Source: Mugil cephalus (taxonomy: Eukaryota; Chordata; Actinopteri; Mugiliformes; Mugilidae). Taken from it: DNA of 64,000 bases. The stretch lies in contig NC_061772.1 in the NCBI RefSeq assembly GCF_022458985.1, forward strand, positions 3,831,501 to 3,895,500, in the 5' to 3' direction. Below are positions 1-12,853 of the stretch, piece after piece. A model generated the notes under the pieces. The model was not told the DNA's origin, made no database searches, and saw only the letters and a list, made by a program, of their open reading frames with translations. The position numbers and the translations under genes were made by a program. The stretch's first letter is position 1; each line of letters opens with the position of its first letter.

Positions 1-1859
1 TATATATTTTTATTTTTCGTATAATTACTGTACAGTGTATTTTGATCAAAGTTATTTTTGATGAATTATCTGGTTGAATGTGAGAATTTATCTTTATCAA
101 TAACAGGAAGCACTTTGAGTAATGAAATTTGTCCTACACATTTTCTAATAGAAATCTATAAATACAGATCCTTTTAGTTGAAGTAGAGGTACACTTGTAC
201 ATAGAATGTAGACACAGTATGACTGTACAGCCAAACTGAATGTATCGATAACGTTAGCCTACTCTCTTGGAAAGGAGTGACTCGAGAATGAACTTGAATG
301 TTGCAGCCTTCTCGCCCTTCTCCTGAAATGTAACCAGCCAGCAGCACATCCAGCACCTGCTCCTCTGGATGAAGCAGTGGCTTTAGTCATTTCTTTGCAA
401 GTGTTTGCTTAAAGAATACTTGAAGTGCCGCACTGCTGTCCTAGCCAGCAAGGCCCACCTGGCAGATTTTCACAGATTTTGAGGCAGATTTTCACACTAT
501 TGATTGGACCAGCTTCCTGCTCTGCTCAAACTGAACTGGAAAACGTCCCTCCCAGAGATGTGTTTTATTCTTCATGACAGTCTCTGTGGATGCAATAAAT
601 TACAAGTGCTTCATTAGCCAAACTAGCCTACCCATTTTCATTTCCTGGCAACTCTTTGTTACAACTTCTTTATAGAATGGGTATTTATTCTCTACAGAGT
701 AGGGGATCTATGGAGCAATACTTGAGCACCAACACACAGAACAAACTGCAAATTGTGATTTAGCAGGTTTTGATGTCAAGTCACGGTCTCCATAACCCAA
801 TCCACCATGACGTAAACTTTAGTTTCACGTTCTGTAGAATTCGTTAATATTTTATGATCTGCTTAACTACACGGATGCATGAATGAATAATGCAGACAAA
901 TGCGAAAAAACAAAACAAAAAAACAACAAAACAAAACAAAAAAAAACAAAAAAACATCTCCGCTAACCACAGCCTACAGAACAATCATCAAGTACCAGGC
1001 TTCAGACAAAAGGTCACTGTGTGGACATTATGAGGCAGCAAGTAGTGATTTCCCCGAGTTGCTTTTAGTCATATCAGACCCCTTTCAGCCTGTACACTGT
1101 GGCCATGCGGTACTGAGGGCCTGCAGCTGGCACATCAGCTGCCATGCTTGCAGGCATGTAAACGCTGTCCACTGTGTTCCACTTACACGGATATCTGTTG
1201 AGCAAAAATAATGCACAAATAAAAAAGCACAAGTGTGCTTTTAATCTTATTGAATAATCTGGGATAACTCAACTAAGGAAGAAGTGATTGTTGTTTTAAA
1301 TTCTGACACAATTAGCATGGCTATCAATACTCATGTTTGCCTGCTTATTGCCTGAGCTTTATTTTTGTCATTGATCAAGAGTTCAGTTTACTTTCCCTTT
1401 CTTAGTTGATCTCTGTACTGTGTTTCTGGTTTAGAAACACACAATGAGCGTAAGCAGAGACCCGGTGTTTTGTGTTTCTCTTTCTCTTACCGTTAACCAT
1501 CCACTGCATTGGATCTGTCATCAGCACAGGAAATGTGAGCTGCAGTACGCTGTAAGAGTCTGTAAATAGTGTGAGGTGTGAGGCGCATTGTGGGAGCAGG
1601 TGTTAACTGGAACATTACTATAATAAAAACTTATTGTTCTGACTGTTCATGGATCTGTGTTTTTCATGGTGCCAGCTTGAATTCGTCTGAGGTACCTAAG
1701 GATGTGTAAACACTAAGGGGAGCACATAAAACAATGCAGAGTGTCAGGCTATCCTTATTCATTTTTTCATTGAGCCTGGGCGTTTTTTTAATTCATCCAA
1801 AACACCCACACACTTCAGTAAAGTAATGCCATTTGAGCTTTGATATAAACTATATTTAA
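1..1859. other. Unassigned AT-rich sequence, no gene recognised
   Basis: I see no exon that I can assign to a family. There is an A-rich low-complexity tract at about 901-955. Plus-strand AATAAA hexamers occur at 594-599 and 1622-1627 and could end a transcript entering from the left. They are equally likely to be chance in AT-rich DNA. Confidence 0.5.
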
Positions 1860-1879
1860 ATTCTATTCTTTGCAGATTT

Positions 1880-2680
1880 ATACCACAGTGGATTGTATCG
1901 TACATTTGCTATTTGTAATATTATGATTTGGTTTAGTGACCCAATACAGAAATCAGTGATCAGTCTGATCAGTCTACAGCTGCCTGGAGGAATTTTAGCC
2001 CATTCCTCAGTAAAGAGAAGCTTCAGTTCAGAAATGTTGGTGTTTTTCCTCACATTAACTGCTACAGGTCCTTCCACTACAGTTCTATTAGATTGAGGTC
2101 AGGACTGAACTGGCCCCTCCACAATGTGTTCCATGTGACCTTTAAGACTCTTATGCATCTTGCTTTTTATGTGATCTTTGTTGGTCGATCACTCCTGTGG
2201 AGGGTAACGCTTGTCTTAAATCTCTTCACAATCTGTCTGAGTGGAGATGTGTGGATTCTAAACTCTTTAGTGATGGGTTTGTAGCCCTTTTCGACCTGAT
2301 TAACAACAACAAATCGCTTTCTGGGGGCCACAGTAGGCTCCTTTGTATTGTTTGATCGTCCAGTTCCACAAATGTGCGTTGTGAAGATCAAACAATCCCT
2401 GATTTTTCAAAAACAAACTGAAAAACACCTCATTACATTGATTGAAAACACTTCTAAATAGATGGGCTCTGATTTGGCTTTAAATTAGAAGTGCACTTCA
2501 CAGATATATAATATTGGTTCATTTTCCTGAATCAACAAATACATAAGCATAATATTTCCATGTCAGGTGTTTGATTGATTTCTCTTTGCCGACTTTCAGG
2601 ACATGTGAAAAAATCCCGATGTTTGGCAACATTTATATGGAGAAGTGTAACAAATTCTGAAGGGTGCAAAAACTTTTTAT
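1880..2680 (-). mobile_element. Decayed Tc1/mariner element, internally deleted
   Basis: Read on the minus strand, 2391-2170 gives a Tc1-like helix-turn-helix start (NQVEKGYKPITKEF, then KRFKTSVTLHRSDRPTKIT). Positions 2109-2080 give FSPDLNLIEL, the SPDLNPIE motif around the third catalytic acid of Tc1 transposases. Positions 2045-1960 give EEWAKIPPG, the usual C-terminal motif, but in another frame. N- and C-terminal parts are separated by far less DNA than the roughly 340-codon family needs, so most of the DDE core is deleted. Stops and a frameshift make it dead. The segment at 2570-2670, ending in 'gggtgcaaaaactttt', resembles the terminal part of fish elements of this type; outer limits are approximate. 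Confidence 0.8.
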
Positions 2681-4903
2681 GCAGCCTGTCCTTGGCCTAC
2701 TTTACAGTGAATGTTTCTATGATAAGAAGATCAAGGAAAGAGGAGGATCAGCAAAACTGTTGAACCAAATCACAGTATCCTCTAGGACTCGCTGTTTGGA
2801 GACTGGAGGTCAGTCTAATGACTTATAGTAAAAAACAGAGGATACATCCTGAGTCTGCTTGTTTTTTTTTTTTTTTGCAATAATAACTTCCTATCTGCAA
2901 CTCAGCCTTGACAAAAAGCAACTGCCTGTTTCTCTGGGTGCTGGTGCTTGCCACGAGCAATTCCCGCGTAAATGGTGTTTGCTACTGCCTCCAGCGCCTG
3001 GTCATGATGCTGACAATCACTCACCTCTCCCAGAGCCTCAGAGCACCAGCTCAGTATATGCTACAGGGACCTTCCCCACAGTGAGCGTGCTGGGGTTTCT
3101 GACATATCCCACCAGAGTCTGAATGAGTAGGGGGAAAAAGTCAAAAAGAGACAGGAACAAAAACTGTTGTACCTCGTCGTGGGCACAGCTCTCTCCCGCA
3201 GGCTTTGCTGTAACAATGTCTTGGAATTCTACCAAGCCCTGATACTCAGTAACCCCTAATCTCACCAGCAATGTGCAACAGCCGTGATAAGACCTGGTCC
3301 AATGTGCCACCCACACCCCCTACAAGTCCTCTTTTGATGCATGTCTAGGAGACTTTGTATCTCTGTATGCTTGTATGCTTAAAGGATAAAGAAATAGTCT
3401 GGTCAGTGTTGCAGATTGTTCTTCAACTGCATACATAGTTGTGTTTTGGATTGACATTTTCCAGCTGTAAATGTGCTTTAACAAATACTTCTTGTTGACA
3501 TCATCTTTGTAAACAGCGATTCCTTGTCTGTCTTTTCTAAACAAGCCTAAAAGGGCAAAATGGATTTTTAGCTAAACCATAAAAGGATGCTTTCTATACC
3601 ATCATCTGTGATCATCAAGCGTGTATACCTTTAAATAATGGACACTTTAAATCGGTCACTTTCCAGTCCAGCAGAATGCTCCAGATATCCTAAATACTGA
3701 CACTTGAAGTGGGACACGGTCAGAAAGAGAAGTAGTGAAGAGAGCTGTGTGTGAGATCCATCAAAGCAATGCTGCCTGTGAGGTCTTACATTTGCAAAAC
3801 GATCAGAGAAACAAAAGTACTTTGGGAATATGCAGTACAAGCTGCGGTATACCATAATATTCTTCTGGTGCCAGCAACCTATTGCCTGAAAGTATGCTGG
3901 GTTCATTACAGAGTAACACTGAGTATTTTCAGTCAAAGATTTTCCATCAGTTATGCATTTCAGTTTGACTGACAAGACTGTTGAGCTGCCAGGAGAAAAT
4001 GATCAGAAAACCACATGCGTCTGAAAGTGTGTTTTCAGCTCCTGGCAGTTTCATTATGTTTCTGTTTCTCTGACAGCACATCCCGCTTGTTTTCCTTCAG
4101 TGTCAAACACAAGGTGCCGTGAAACGCAATGAGTGTACCTGTTTGATGCAGTGGTAACAAAACAGCAGGGAAGGGCAGATAGACCTCCAATCTCCTGCAG
4201 ACAATTTGGATAGAAACCAGAGGGCAGCATGTACTCTGTCACTGGCAGTTAACATACCCAAACATCTGAAAGAGCAGTGACTGACTGGAATATCAGTGCT
4301 AAAATGATGTGACCAGCAATTCATTGTTGATGCTACTGGATATATACAGATATCCAGAAAAGATCACACTGGTATCATCAATGCCATTAGTTATTATGAC
4401 ATATGTAAATGTTGCTAAAACTTTTCTGTTTTAAAATGTCCAACAAAATATTTTCCTCCAGGCTTCATGTTTGTCTAACAAACATACAAAAGTAAAATTA
4501 TCTAGTATTGGCACATAATCACTATTGCCACGAAATTAACTCTCTGTAGATTTCTAATATTTCTCGTTTGATTACCAAGAATGACACATTGACTGCAAAG
4601 ACTTCCAAGTAGCCTACTATTATGACTAAGTAACATTTTTTTCTGTATCAAGTTAGATAAAGGGGTTTCACAGACTAGTGGAGTTGATTAGTTGACTTCA
4701 CTACTACACAATTGATGCTTTAAGTATTTCGATCAGCAAACTAGCAGCAGTTCATCAAGTACGTGTTCACTGACAATGAAGCCCATTCTACTGTTGACTT
4801 GAACAAATAAGTCAGTCCTGAAATACGACGTGAGCAGATAACAGGGGAGGTTTAACTGAAAACGAAAGAAAACTGAGCGGATACCAAAATAAATTCAGCA
4901 AAG
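2681..4903. other. Unassigned sequence between Tc1 remnant and SWIM pseudogene
   Basis: Six-frame reading gives only short open frames without family resemblance, and I recognise no repeat. The last 100 bases precede the start codon of the SWIM-type remnant and show no clear promoter element. Confidence 0.4.
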
Positions 4904-5554
4904 ATGCCCTGGACAGGTACTTGGCCAAATAATATCGACCCGTTCGACCTGAGGGCAAACAGCTGGAGCTCCAATGCAGAACTGCTGCCTCCAACTTCAC
5001 CCCTGGACATCATCAACTATCTGGTTTATGGCGTAAGTGGTTATAGTTTTGAGGAATTTAGAAATTATAAACTACTTGAAGCCCACGGACACTTTTAAGT
5101 TGCTGTTGGAGCTTTTCCTTGACATACCTAATGTAATTGTAATTAGTCATGTTAGACAGTGTCCAGCTCTTACATGTAAAGTGATTGAGCTGTATTGTAT
5201 TTATGAAATGACTACTTTATGCTCTTTTCAGCAGGTCTTGCTTTCCCAGCGTCTAAATGATACACCTCTCAGGCCCTGGGAAATCACAGAATCAGCAGGA
5301 CACTGCATGTGTATGGTGGGGATAGTGGAGAAATGCACACACGTTGCAGCTATGCTGTTCAAGTTGAAAGCGATATTCAGATGCAGGGGAGACAGTTACA
5401 GTGATGGGCAAACCGGCATACCATGCTAAGAGAATGGATGGATGAGGGAACAAGCATGCCAGCTCCAAGGACGTCCTCTACAGAGGAACAGTGGACTTCA
5501 TGCCTTGCTGAATTAGATAAAGTGTCGCCAAAAGCTGCTCTTCTCCCAAGTTAA
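4904..5554 (+). pseudogene. Decayed SWIM zinc-finger protein of the multicopy YqaJ-associated fish family
   Basis: The first segment, 4904-5098, starts MPWTGTWPNNIDPFDL and continues PPTSPLDIINYLVYG, then YSFEEFRNYKLLEA before a stop. This resembles the N-terminus of the multicopy fish and invertebrate proteins that carry a SWIM finger followed by a YqaJ-type exonuclease domain. After 'ctcttttcag' at about 5231 the frame gives SQRLNDTPLRPWEI, then HCMCMVGIVEKCTHVAAMLF. This keeps the CxC...CxH zinc ligands of SWIM and the following helix. A stop at 5427-5429 ends it. A shifted frame from 5423 continues with EEQWTSCLAELDKVSPKAAL to a stop near 5554. No YqaJ nuclease domain follows. The stops, the frameshift and the missing catalytic domain point to a dead fragment. 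An alternative is a spliced short gene, since 'gtaagt' follows YLVYG. Family assignment is from memory of the consensus, not a search. Confidence 0.6.
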
Positions 5555-5715
5555 ACGCCCTGCGGTTGCAGAGGGAAGGAGGCTAATCTAATTTACACTA
5601 TACTGGTGAATTTCATTGTCAAAGTTATTAGATCTTTAGCTGCAGTATAGAAATGGCTTCAGTGAAATACCACTTTTTTATTTATTTTTTTTTTTAAATC
5701 TGGCTACTAACTACC

Positions 5716-6420
5716 ATCTTAGAATAGAATAGAGAATAGAAAAATACTTTATTCATCCTCGGGGAAATTCGAGTGTCCAGTATCTACAAACATACACAGA
5801 CATCAACATAACACACACACAACACTATTACAGAACTATTAAATGCAATTGAAGGTGCTGAGTTATAGCCTGTTTTTATACAGGCTATACACATCTGCAG
5901 CTCACAGTCTGTAGTCCATGAGCTGTCTGTCCTCAGCATATTCAGGACAAGTAGTGCAAAGCAGAGAGACAAGTTGTCAAGATGGCCAAACTTGTTACAT
6001 ATGTATATTCATTCCTACAAAATAATCAACAATACAATAATAATAGTATGAAACCTACACACAAATAATATAGTATAAAGAAGTATATAAGAGGGGCAAA
6101 AAAACATCATATTGTAAGTAGTGCAAAGATTAATAAGGACAGACCTTGAAAAGAGCTGGTAACTTGGGGGATAATTTGGCATTAAAGAGAATTCAATTTT
6201 GGAGTGAGAGAGTTTTAAAAGTTCCACTAAGTTAACAGTGTATTGAAGCAACTTTGTTTTTTTATTGTGTCCCATACCAATGAGGTGATACATCTGATGA
6301 TGAATGGTTTTCTTAGAGGCTCTCTTCCTGAGGGATTCGTGAGGGTCTAAGAAACTGTGCTCCAGTCTGTGGGTTCAGCATTTAGACTTCTTTGGGCATT
6401 TTAATATGGCATAGACAGCC
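5716..6420 (-). mobile_element. 3' end of a Rex-type LINE (remnant)
   Basis: On the minus strand the segment ends with 'gaatttccccgaggatgaat' followed by 'aaagtat' and a run of ATTCT units (5716-5780). This is the typical 3' tail of fish Rex/CR1-like retrotransposons. Upstream on the minus strand, to about 6420, I find no intact reverse-transcriptase motif, so the inner limit is a guess. It is a short 5'-truncated or decayed copy. Confidence 0.45.
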
Positions 6421-6587
6421 AAGGCAGGAGACAACGCACTGAGCACATATCCCCTAATTATTTTTTCTAACACAGAGCTGCTCTAATTTCTTATGTAATT
6501 TCTTCTCTAGTACTACCCATGTAATTGCGTGCTACTACTGTATAAAATGTTAATTTGTATTCTCCATCAATTACATATTAGATACAC

Positions 6588-6703
<116 letters not shown>

Positions 6704-6755
6704 TATACTTGTTTTGATGTTTGTGCGCCTGTCCGAGATTGAGTGACATTCACTA

Positions 6756-7013
6756 CTGCTAATGGTAAATGGTACATGGCCTTGCTGTTATGTAGTGCTT
6801 TGCTACATATTGGTACTCAAAGCACTATACAGCCACAGACACACATATCCATTCACTCACACAATCACACACACATTCTCAGGCACCAATGCCACACATA
6901 CTGGGAGCTACTGGAGGTTCGGTGTCTTGCTCAAGGACGCTTCGGCATGTGGCACATTCTGGGGATGGAACCGCTAACCGCTCTACCTACTGAGCCACCT
7001 ATTGTCTCCCACA
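6756..7013 (-). repeat. tRNA-headed SINE-like dispersed repeat, minus orientation
   Basis: Read from 7013 leftwards it begins like a tRNA gene: 'tggctcagtaggtagagcgg' resembles box A and 'ggttccatcccc' resembles box B. The body contains 'gtccttgagcaagacacc' and ends near the common fish sequence 'agcactacataacagcaagg'. The architecture is that of a tRNA-derived SINE. I have no family name to give. Confidence 0.6.
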
Positions 7014-9170
7014 CGTGCCAAATCATCAACATCACAGTCATGTTCTGCCTCTTCAAGTCACGTACATTTGCTGAATTCAATGCAAAACATCAACCAATAC
7101 TGAATATACAGCCGTAATTAATATAATGGCTAATTAAAGAATACTTATTTTTACACATGCACATCTGTGAAGGAGGAATCTTTTCCTCTCCTTCAGCCCA
7201 GGATCTTTATACCGTTTGGAAAGGGTAGTTCACCTACGCACAAATCACGCGACAATTTCTCATGTTTTTGGATATTTATTTGGTACACAGAGAATAGATA
7301 TTGATTCAGCGCTGAGGCTTTGGTCAGTTCACCTTAGGGGTAAAAAGAGCCAAAAGCCCCACTTCAGTGACGTACAGTAATCTTATTCTACCTAGACCCC
7401 GCCCGTAAGAAAATGGGGAGGAGTACTGCCTCTCATGTGTCAGTGAGTTTCTATGTGTAGCCGATTGGCTTTATCTGGTCTCCAGCATGTGAGATATTTG
7501 GGTGTAATGTGTCCTAGTCTGTGAGCAAGCTGTAGCGAAGCTAAACACAACGATTGATATGGTGAGATAGCATAAGTTACATTCTACTTGATTCTTCCCA
7601 AGTTGATACACAGGCTGAAGGCCTTATTAACCCCTTTAAACCCAACACATCCTAATTTAGAAGTGTAACTCAAAAAAGTGATAGATCAAGAGATTGACAG
7701 ACAGATCAATAGATCGATCAATCACTAGTTTAATCAGTCTATCCTCATGCATCTTGGTGGAGTTATATTTCTCTTGCCCTGGGAAGTGCTGCCCTTAGTC
7801 TGTATTTTTGCATTACACAGCAGCTAGTCCTTGTCTAGTATTTCGCCTTGAAAACAGACTCAGCTGATTGAAAGTGCTCTTTGGGGTTCAGCCCTCTATT
7901 GTAGTCTGTTAATTAAAGGAGGAACTTGACTTGTCTCCAGACTTGACCTTGTCGAGATCAAAAGACTGGGAGACAAACATTTCCTCTCTTTGCATTTTGA
8001 AGTAGATTTGTCCATGTGCGATTGTCTCAGGGATGGTTTTGATCCTGCATGTTCTTTTTTTTCTGTTGATTGTTGACAAGGACACCTACACCATAGAGGT
8101 CAGTCTGCTTGTGCAGTCATAGAGGGGTATATGTTCATCATGCAAATGATTATCTGCCCCTTACTTGTGCCTCTTGGCAGTGCATTTATCATTCCTCAGT
8201 TTTCCTGCTTCTGTGTTGATTTAGAAAACCATTCCTGAGAGAGCTGAGACATGACAGTTTAATGCATCGCTTGTAAACTAACACAGTAATTGCGACTGCA
8301 TTCTGCTTAAGTTCTTATATTGTCTATACTTTTTCACTGCCAGGGCTTTTGCTTCTGCCTGGTGACATTTACTTACATGGAGTCATCAAAGGAAGGAGGA
8401 AGAGAGGGAGGGAGGTGGGAACAGGAAATATAGTCTGGTTAACACAAACAAGTTAACAACAATAGTCAGCAGTAAATCACATTTTACTGTCTTTAACCCT
8501 CTGGCCTCTGATGGATTTATCTATGCTCTGCAGGCAATAGCCTTTAGCAGCCCATTCCAAAACGGCAGCTTCCACAGACTGACTTCCTAGTTTGTTTGTT
8601 TTTTTTTTGTTTTTTTTTGTTTTTTTTGTTTTTTTGTTTTTTTTTTTTTCACTATGACATGATGTGTTAATATGAATATTTTATTTTTTGAAGCGACCTA
8701 TACATCATATGGTCATTTACCTCAGTCATACTCTTAATGCATTTCATGGTGCAATCTGCATTGTGCCACAATGGCATTTCTTTCAATTTAATTAAACTTA
8801 TTCCATGATAGAGGAATTTTTCTATCAATATATGTAATATTTATATGCTGCAGAGGCTCACTCAGAAATAACTATCATCTACAATATATTTGCCAATTCA
8901 AATAAGAAGTACAGAGTACACAAACATTTATTCTTCAGTCCATCTTTGCCTTAGCAGGGACAGAAACTGTTTTGTATTTCTACCAATGGTTTAAAATAGG
9001 TCATAAAAATGTCTTGTTTTGGGAAAATTACAACCAAACCAACAGAAATGTTTGAGATATTACACATACAATGAAAAGTACTTAAAAAAGAAAATAAATG
9101 TGGTCAAGATTATTATTATTATTATTTCATTAGTTTAAAGGTCATATAAGCGCTGATCTTTTTAATCTTT
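7014..9170. other. Unassigned sequence with a T-rich/G tract
   Basis: There is no gene or recognisable element. Positions 8596-8650 are a low-complexity run of T blocks separated by single G residues. Confidence 0.4.
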
Positions 9171-9263
9171 CAAATGTCACAATTCACAGAGTTAATCCAT
9201 GTCACTGTCCTGACCACATGTCTTGAAAACATCAACCAGATACACCGCACTATGCAGTAACAG
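9171..9263. repeat. Dispersed repeat copy 1 (partner at 12210-12302)
   Basis: A block of about 93 bp starting 'caaatgtcacaattcacaga' recurs at 12210-12302 with two mismatches (A/G near the start, G/C in 'acaccgcac'). The flanks are unrelated. High identity between isolated copies implies a young, mobile or copied sequence. Confidence 0.85.
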
Positions 9264-11804
9264 CATCCCTCTGACAAGAGCATAAGCAAACTGAATTTTC
9301 TCAGTCATGGGTCCATCCTACCCCATCTCTAAAACTGGCTGAGGTAATTATTAAGTGGGTCAAATGAAAAAAAAAAAAAAAAACTGAAACACTGAGGTTC
9401 TTAAATTAGCAATCATAGTAATAGTATGTGGCTCTTGTGCGCCACGCATGGCAAACTTTGAAATATGTTTGGCTGCATTTTAACAGTATTGATAATTATA
9501 CAGGATAATTTAAAATTATTTATTTACTTATGGAAGACTGATAATATTGAGTGTCAACACCTTTCCATCAACACCTGTCCTACAGGTCTGCAAACAAACA
9601 ATTCTAACAAGAATAAATGTTTTGGAGCCAGTGACTAAAATGCATGTCCCAAAATAGTATTACTACTAACATATTGCTTGCATGGAAAATCAAGTTTGGA
9701 TGTCGTACCACTTCAGCAATGTGAAAAGAGGAGTAAAGGAAAGTGCGTATCATTTGAACAGCCTGTCCTGAAATGAAGGTCAGGTCATTGGTGTTCCCAT
9801 TTAACATCCTATTTAAGTTCAGTAGGATAACTGTGCAGAGAAAAGTGGGCAGTTTTTAAAGCAGTTCATTTTTTTCTGAATTAACACTGTTCAGCAGGAC
9901 AAAGTGTTTTTTTTGACCTTCCTTTTCTTGTTCACCTCTCATCATATGTGCAGCAGCAGGTGGGAAAGGCTTAGCACATTAGGAGCCATGCTGTTCGCTC
10001 ACACCACTGTCCACATAATGAAAATTTTAAAGTAGCCTTGCGTGGAAGTTTGGCTTCACTGACTTATGTAAATCATATTAATGCTAGACTGGTTTCATTT
10101 CCAAATTGTTCTTATATTAGTCATTACTTAATGCCCAGGCCCTTCTGTTTGAGTCCCAGGATGCTATACATAAAATTAGATTTAAAAATCCCCACATGTA
10201 CTGAGTGAAAATAAAACAGAAAATACTGCAGCAAGCCATCTTCATGATCCGCAACACAGACGCTGTTAATGATTGCGTGTGCTGTGCTGGAGGGCAGAAG
10301 TTTGAGTGTCTCACCCACCCACCTCCAAACCTGTGGTGACAGCTCAAATGAACAGAGCCAATTTTCTATTGTTATGTTGCCAACCTTTGGAACCTCAGCT
10401 TAATGAGAAATTCAAACCTCATGTTTTGATTCACTAATCGCATAATGGCCTAATGCACAATAATATCCAAGGCACCATTCTACAAGTTATACAGTCTTAA
10501 GTGAAAACAGATTTATTAAAGTATGATTTAAAAAAAAAACATACTTTAAGTTGTGTCTAATCAGCAGTGGAAAAACAAATTAATTAAAATTAGTTCAGTG
10601 TGCTTACATAGAGATTGGGGTTATTATTTATTATTCTTTTTCAGTAGTGGAGATACAGTAGATCCTGCATAGAAAGATGTCCACATAACATACTGTGGGA
10701 TTGCATATAAATTATAATGTCAAAATGACACATAATGAGTTACATAACACGAGGCGATGTTCTTTAGTGGAGTCCTATTTAGGAATCAGGTCAGAGAACA
10801 GCCTTCATTACAGTGTGTTAGACGTGTGAAAGACTGTGACGATGCCACGGCATGTACTGCCTCACCAAATACAAAATAAAAAGACTGAGCCCTGGAGACA
10901 TTAGCACTGTTGTCTCACTGTAAACATCAAAAATTAAGTACACTACTTCTCTCCACTCTACAAAGCTGGGCAGTACGTGTGCTGTCTGTGTGTGGGCTGG
11001 CTAATTTGTTTTAGCAAGTTTCTGGCTACAATTACATTATTTATTCAACCAGAATGAACTCATTCTGATTTGAGATTCCAATTTAACTGTCAACATGAAA
11101 GCTAAATACAAGGATCTGATAACATGTCAAATGAGCTATAAGCACAACAGCAGAAGAACATTTTTCTCCAGCACAGGATTCAGTCAGTAGAAAAAGATGA
11201 TTGATTGAAAGACTGATGGGTTTCAACCAATCTGACCACATGGATTCTAGCTGTGTTTCTTTTTTCAGACACAAACCTGTCAGAGAAAAGATTGGACCAA
11301 GTGTTAAAACTTTCTTACTGAACAGATTATGAAAAATCTACACTCTATCCGATCGAATATGTATTCATGCCCATGTAACGTATGCACTGTCGCATCTTCT
11401 GCTTCTGCTTCCTCTCCCTCTTTTTCCTGTTTTGAGCATCTTGGTGATCGCAGGAGTGTAAACAGGTCTGACGGGTCAACGCAGAGGCATACCAGCTGCA
11501 CAGCATGACGGTTATCAAGCCTGCAACAAGATCTCTGCTCCGCATTCTCCCATCCTGCTGGTCCTTGTGTTTACAGTTCTGTGAGTATTGTGTTCCTGTT
11601 TAACTCCTCCTGTTTGTCCAGTTTGTTTGAAAGTGTCAGCCTTAATACATGGAGCTCTGGTGTTGTATGATCCCCTTATCAACTCGGCTCAGCTCTTTGA
11701 AACCCTCCTGCCTTACTTACGTTGAGTCAATCTGATCTGATCTGTTAACCATTCTGAGGGATCACAAATGGGAAGTTGTACACCTGTGATTAAAATGCAT
11801 CTCT
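9264..11804. other. Unassigned AT-rich sequence
   Basis: I see short A tracts (for example 9368-9382 and 10530-10540) and no coding signal or repeat that I recognise. Open frames here are short and unrelated to known families. Confidence 0.4.
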
Positions 11805-11920
11805 ACATCAGCCACAATATTAAAACCACTGACAGGAGAAGTAAATAAAATTGACTATCTTCAATACAGTGTTCTGCTGGGAAACTTTTGGACCTGGTAT
11901 TCATGTGTATGTTAGTTAAG

Positions 11921-12853
11921 TCCCTTTCACATCCAGTTTTTGACCTGGGTCGAAAGGCCTGGGATTTTATCAACTCGGACTCGACTTCAATGTGAACAGG
12001 AATGCTGTGTCTACCCACTAATTTCCACAATGATGTTGATGTACCTGCCTGTCACATTCTGATTTTCTCACTGGACAGCCTGTTAGACTGTAGCATTGTA
12101 GAAGCTCCAGGGCTGCAAGCAGCTCAGAAATAGAGTAAAGTTTTGGTCTACTCCCATAAGAGACCGATCTCTGAAGGGCAGAGATCGTTGTCCATTTTTT
12201 TCAATCAATCAAATGTCACAGTTCACAGAGTTAATCCATGTCACTGTCCTGACCACATGTCTTGAAAACATCAACCAGATACACCCCACTATGCAGTAAC
12301 AGCTCCATGTATTAAGGCTGACACTATTTGTTTTACAATCGTGAATGGAAGCGCATAGGTGAATTAGTCCTACAACATGTTTGGGAAATTGCACAGATCA
12401 GGGAATGCATGTGCAACTGTGTTTATATACAGCTTGTACAGCAAGATGGCACACTTTTTTATCGACCGTGTCAGCGCACTGGCAAGGCTGTGTGATCCGC
12501 GAGCTGCTCTGCATCCGAGGAGAAGAGGAGAGGAGCTATCTGGCTCTGTGCAGGACACAGTGATTTATTCTAATATCAGCAGCCTTTAGAAGGAGTTTGA
12601 CCGCTCCATTCTTCAGGTCATCATCAAACTGAAAGCGTTAAAGAAAATACACCATGCTGTCCATTGTCTACCTCACACCGTTGTGTACTTAAATGTGTAA
12701 CGATGATGTTGATGTGATGACATATGAGAGGGAAGGAAAAAACAGGCGCACAGCTCTCACAGCAGGAGATCAGACCTGGGACTGCTGGTGATGTGAAAGA
12801 CGACCAAAGTCTGAAAATCCCGTATTATCCCGGTATTTTCAATGTGACAGGGA
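11921..12853. mobile_element. Non-autonomous DNA transposon nested in the MITE, 12 bp TIRs
   Basis: The segment interrupting the MITE begins TCCCTTTCACAT and ends ATGTGACAGGGA, the inverse of the start with one mismatch. Subterminal sequence at the left end includes 'gacctgggtcgaaaggcctg'. Flanks look like a diverged duplication of the MITE sequence 'acttagac' (left 'agttaag', right 'attagac'), fitting a 6-8 bp target duplication. No transposase is encoded; the open frames inside are short. Superfamily is uncertain, with hAT as one option given the duplication length. It carries copy 2 of the 93 bp repeat. Confidence 0.6.
12210..12302. repeat. Dispersed repeat copy 2 (partner at 9171-9263)
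   Basis: This is the second copy of the 93 bp block. It lies inside the nested transposon at 11921-12853, which suggests the other copy is a solitary piece of the same element or a shared insertion. Confidence 0.85.

Noticed and set aside
174..356. Minus-strand frame (LDVLLAGYISGEGREGC) as a possible exon at the left edge
   Set aside because: No convincing splice sites or family match. It could belong to a gene outside the window, which cannot be judged from here.
12377..12589. A 70-codon frame inside the nested transposon
   Set aside because: No transposase motif and overlapping frames on both strands. The element looks non-autonomous.
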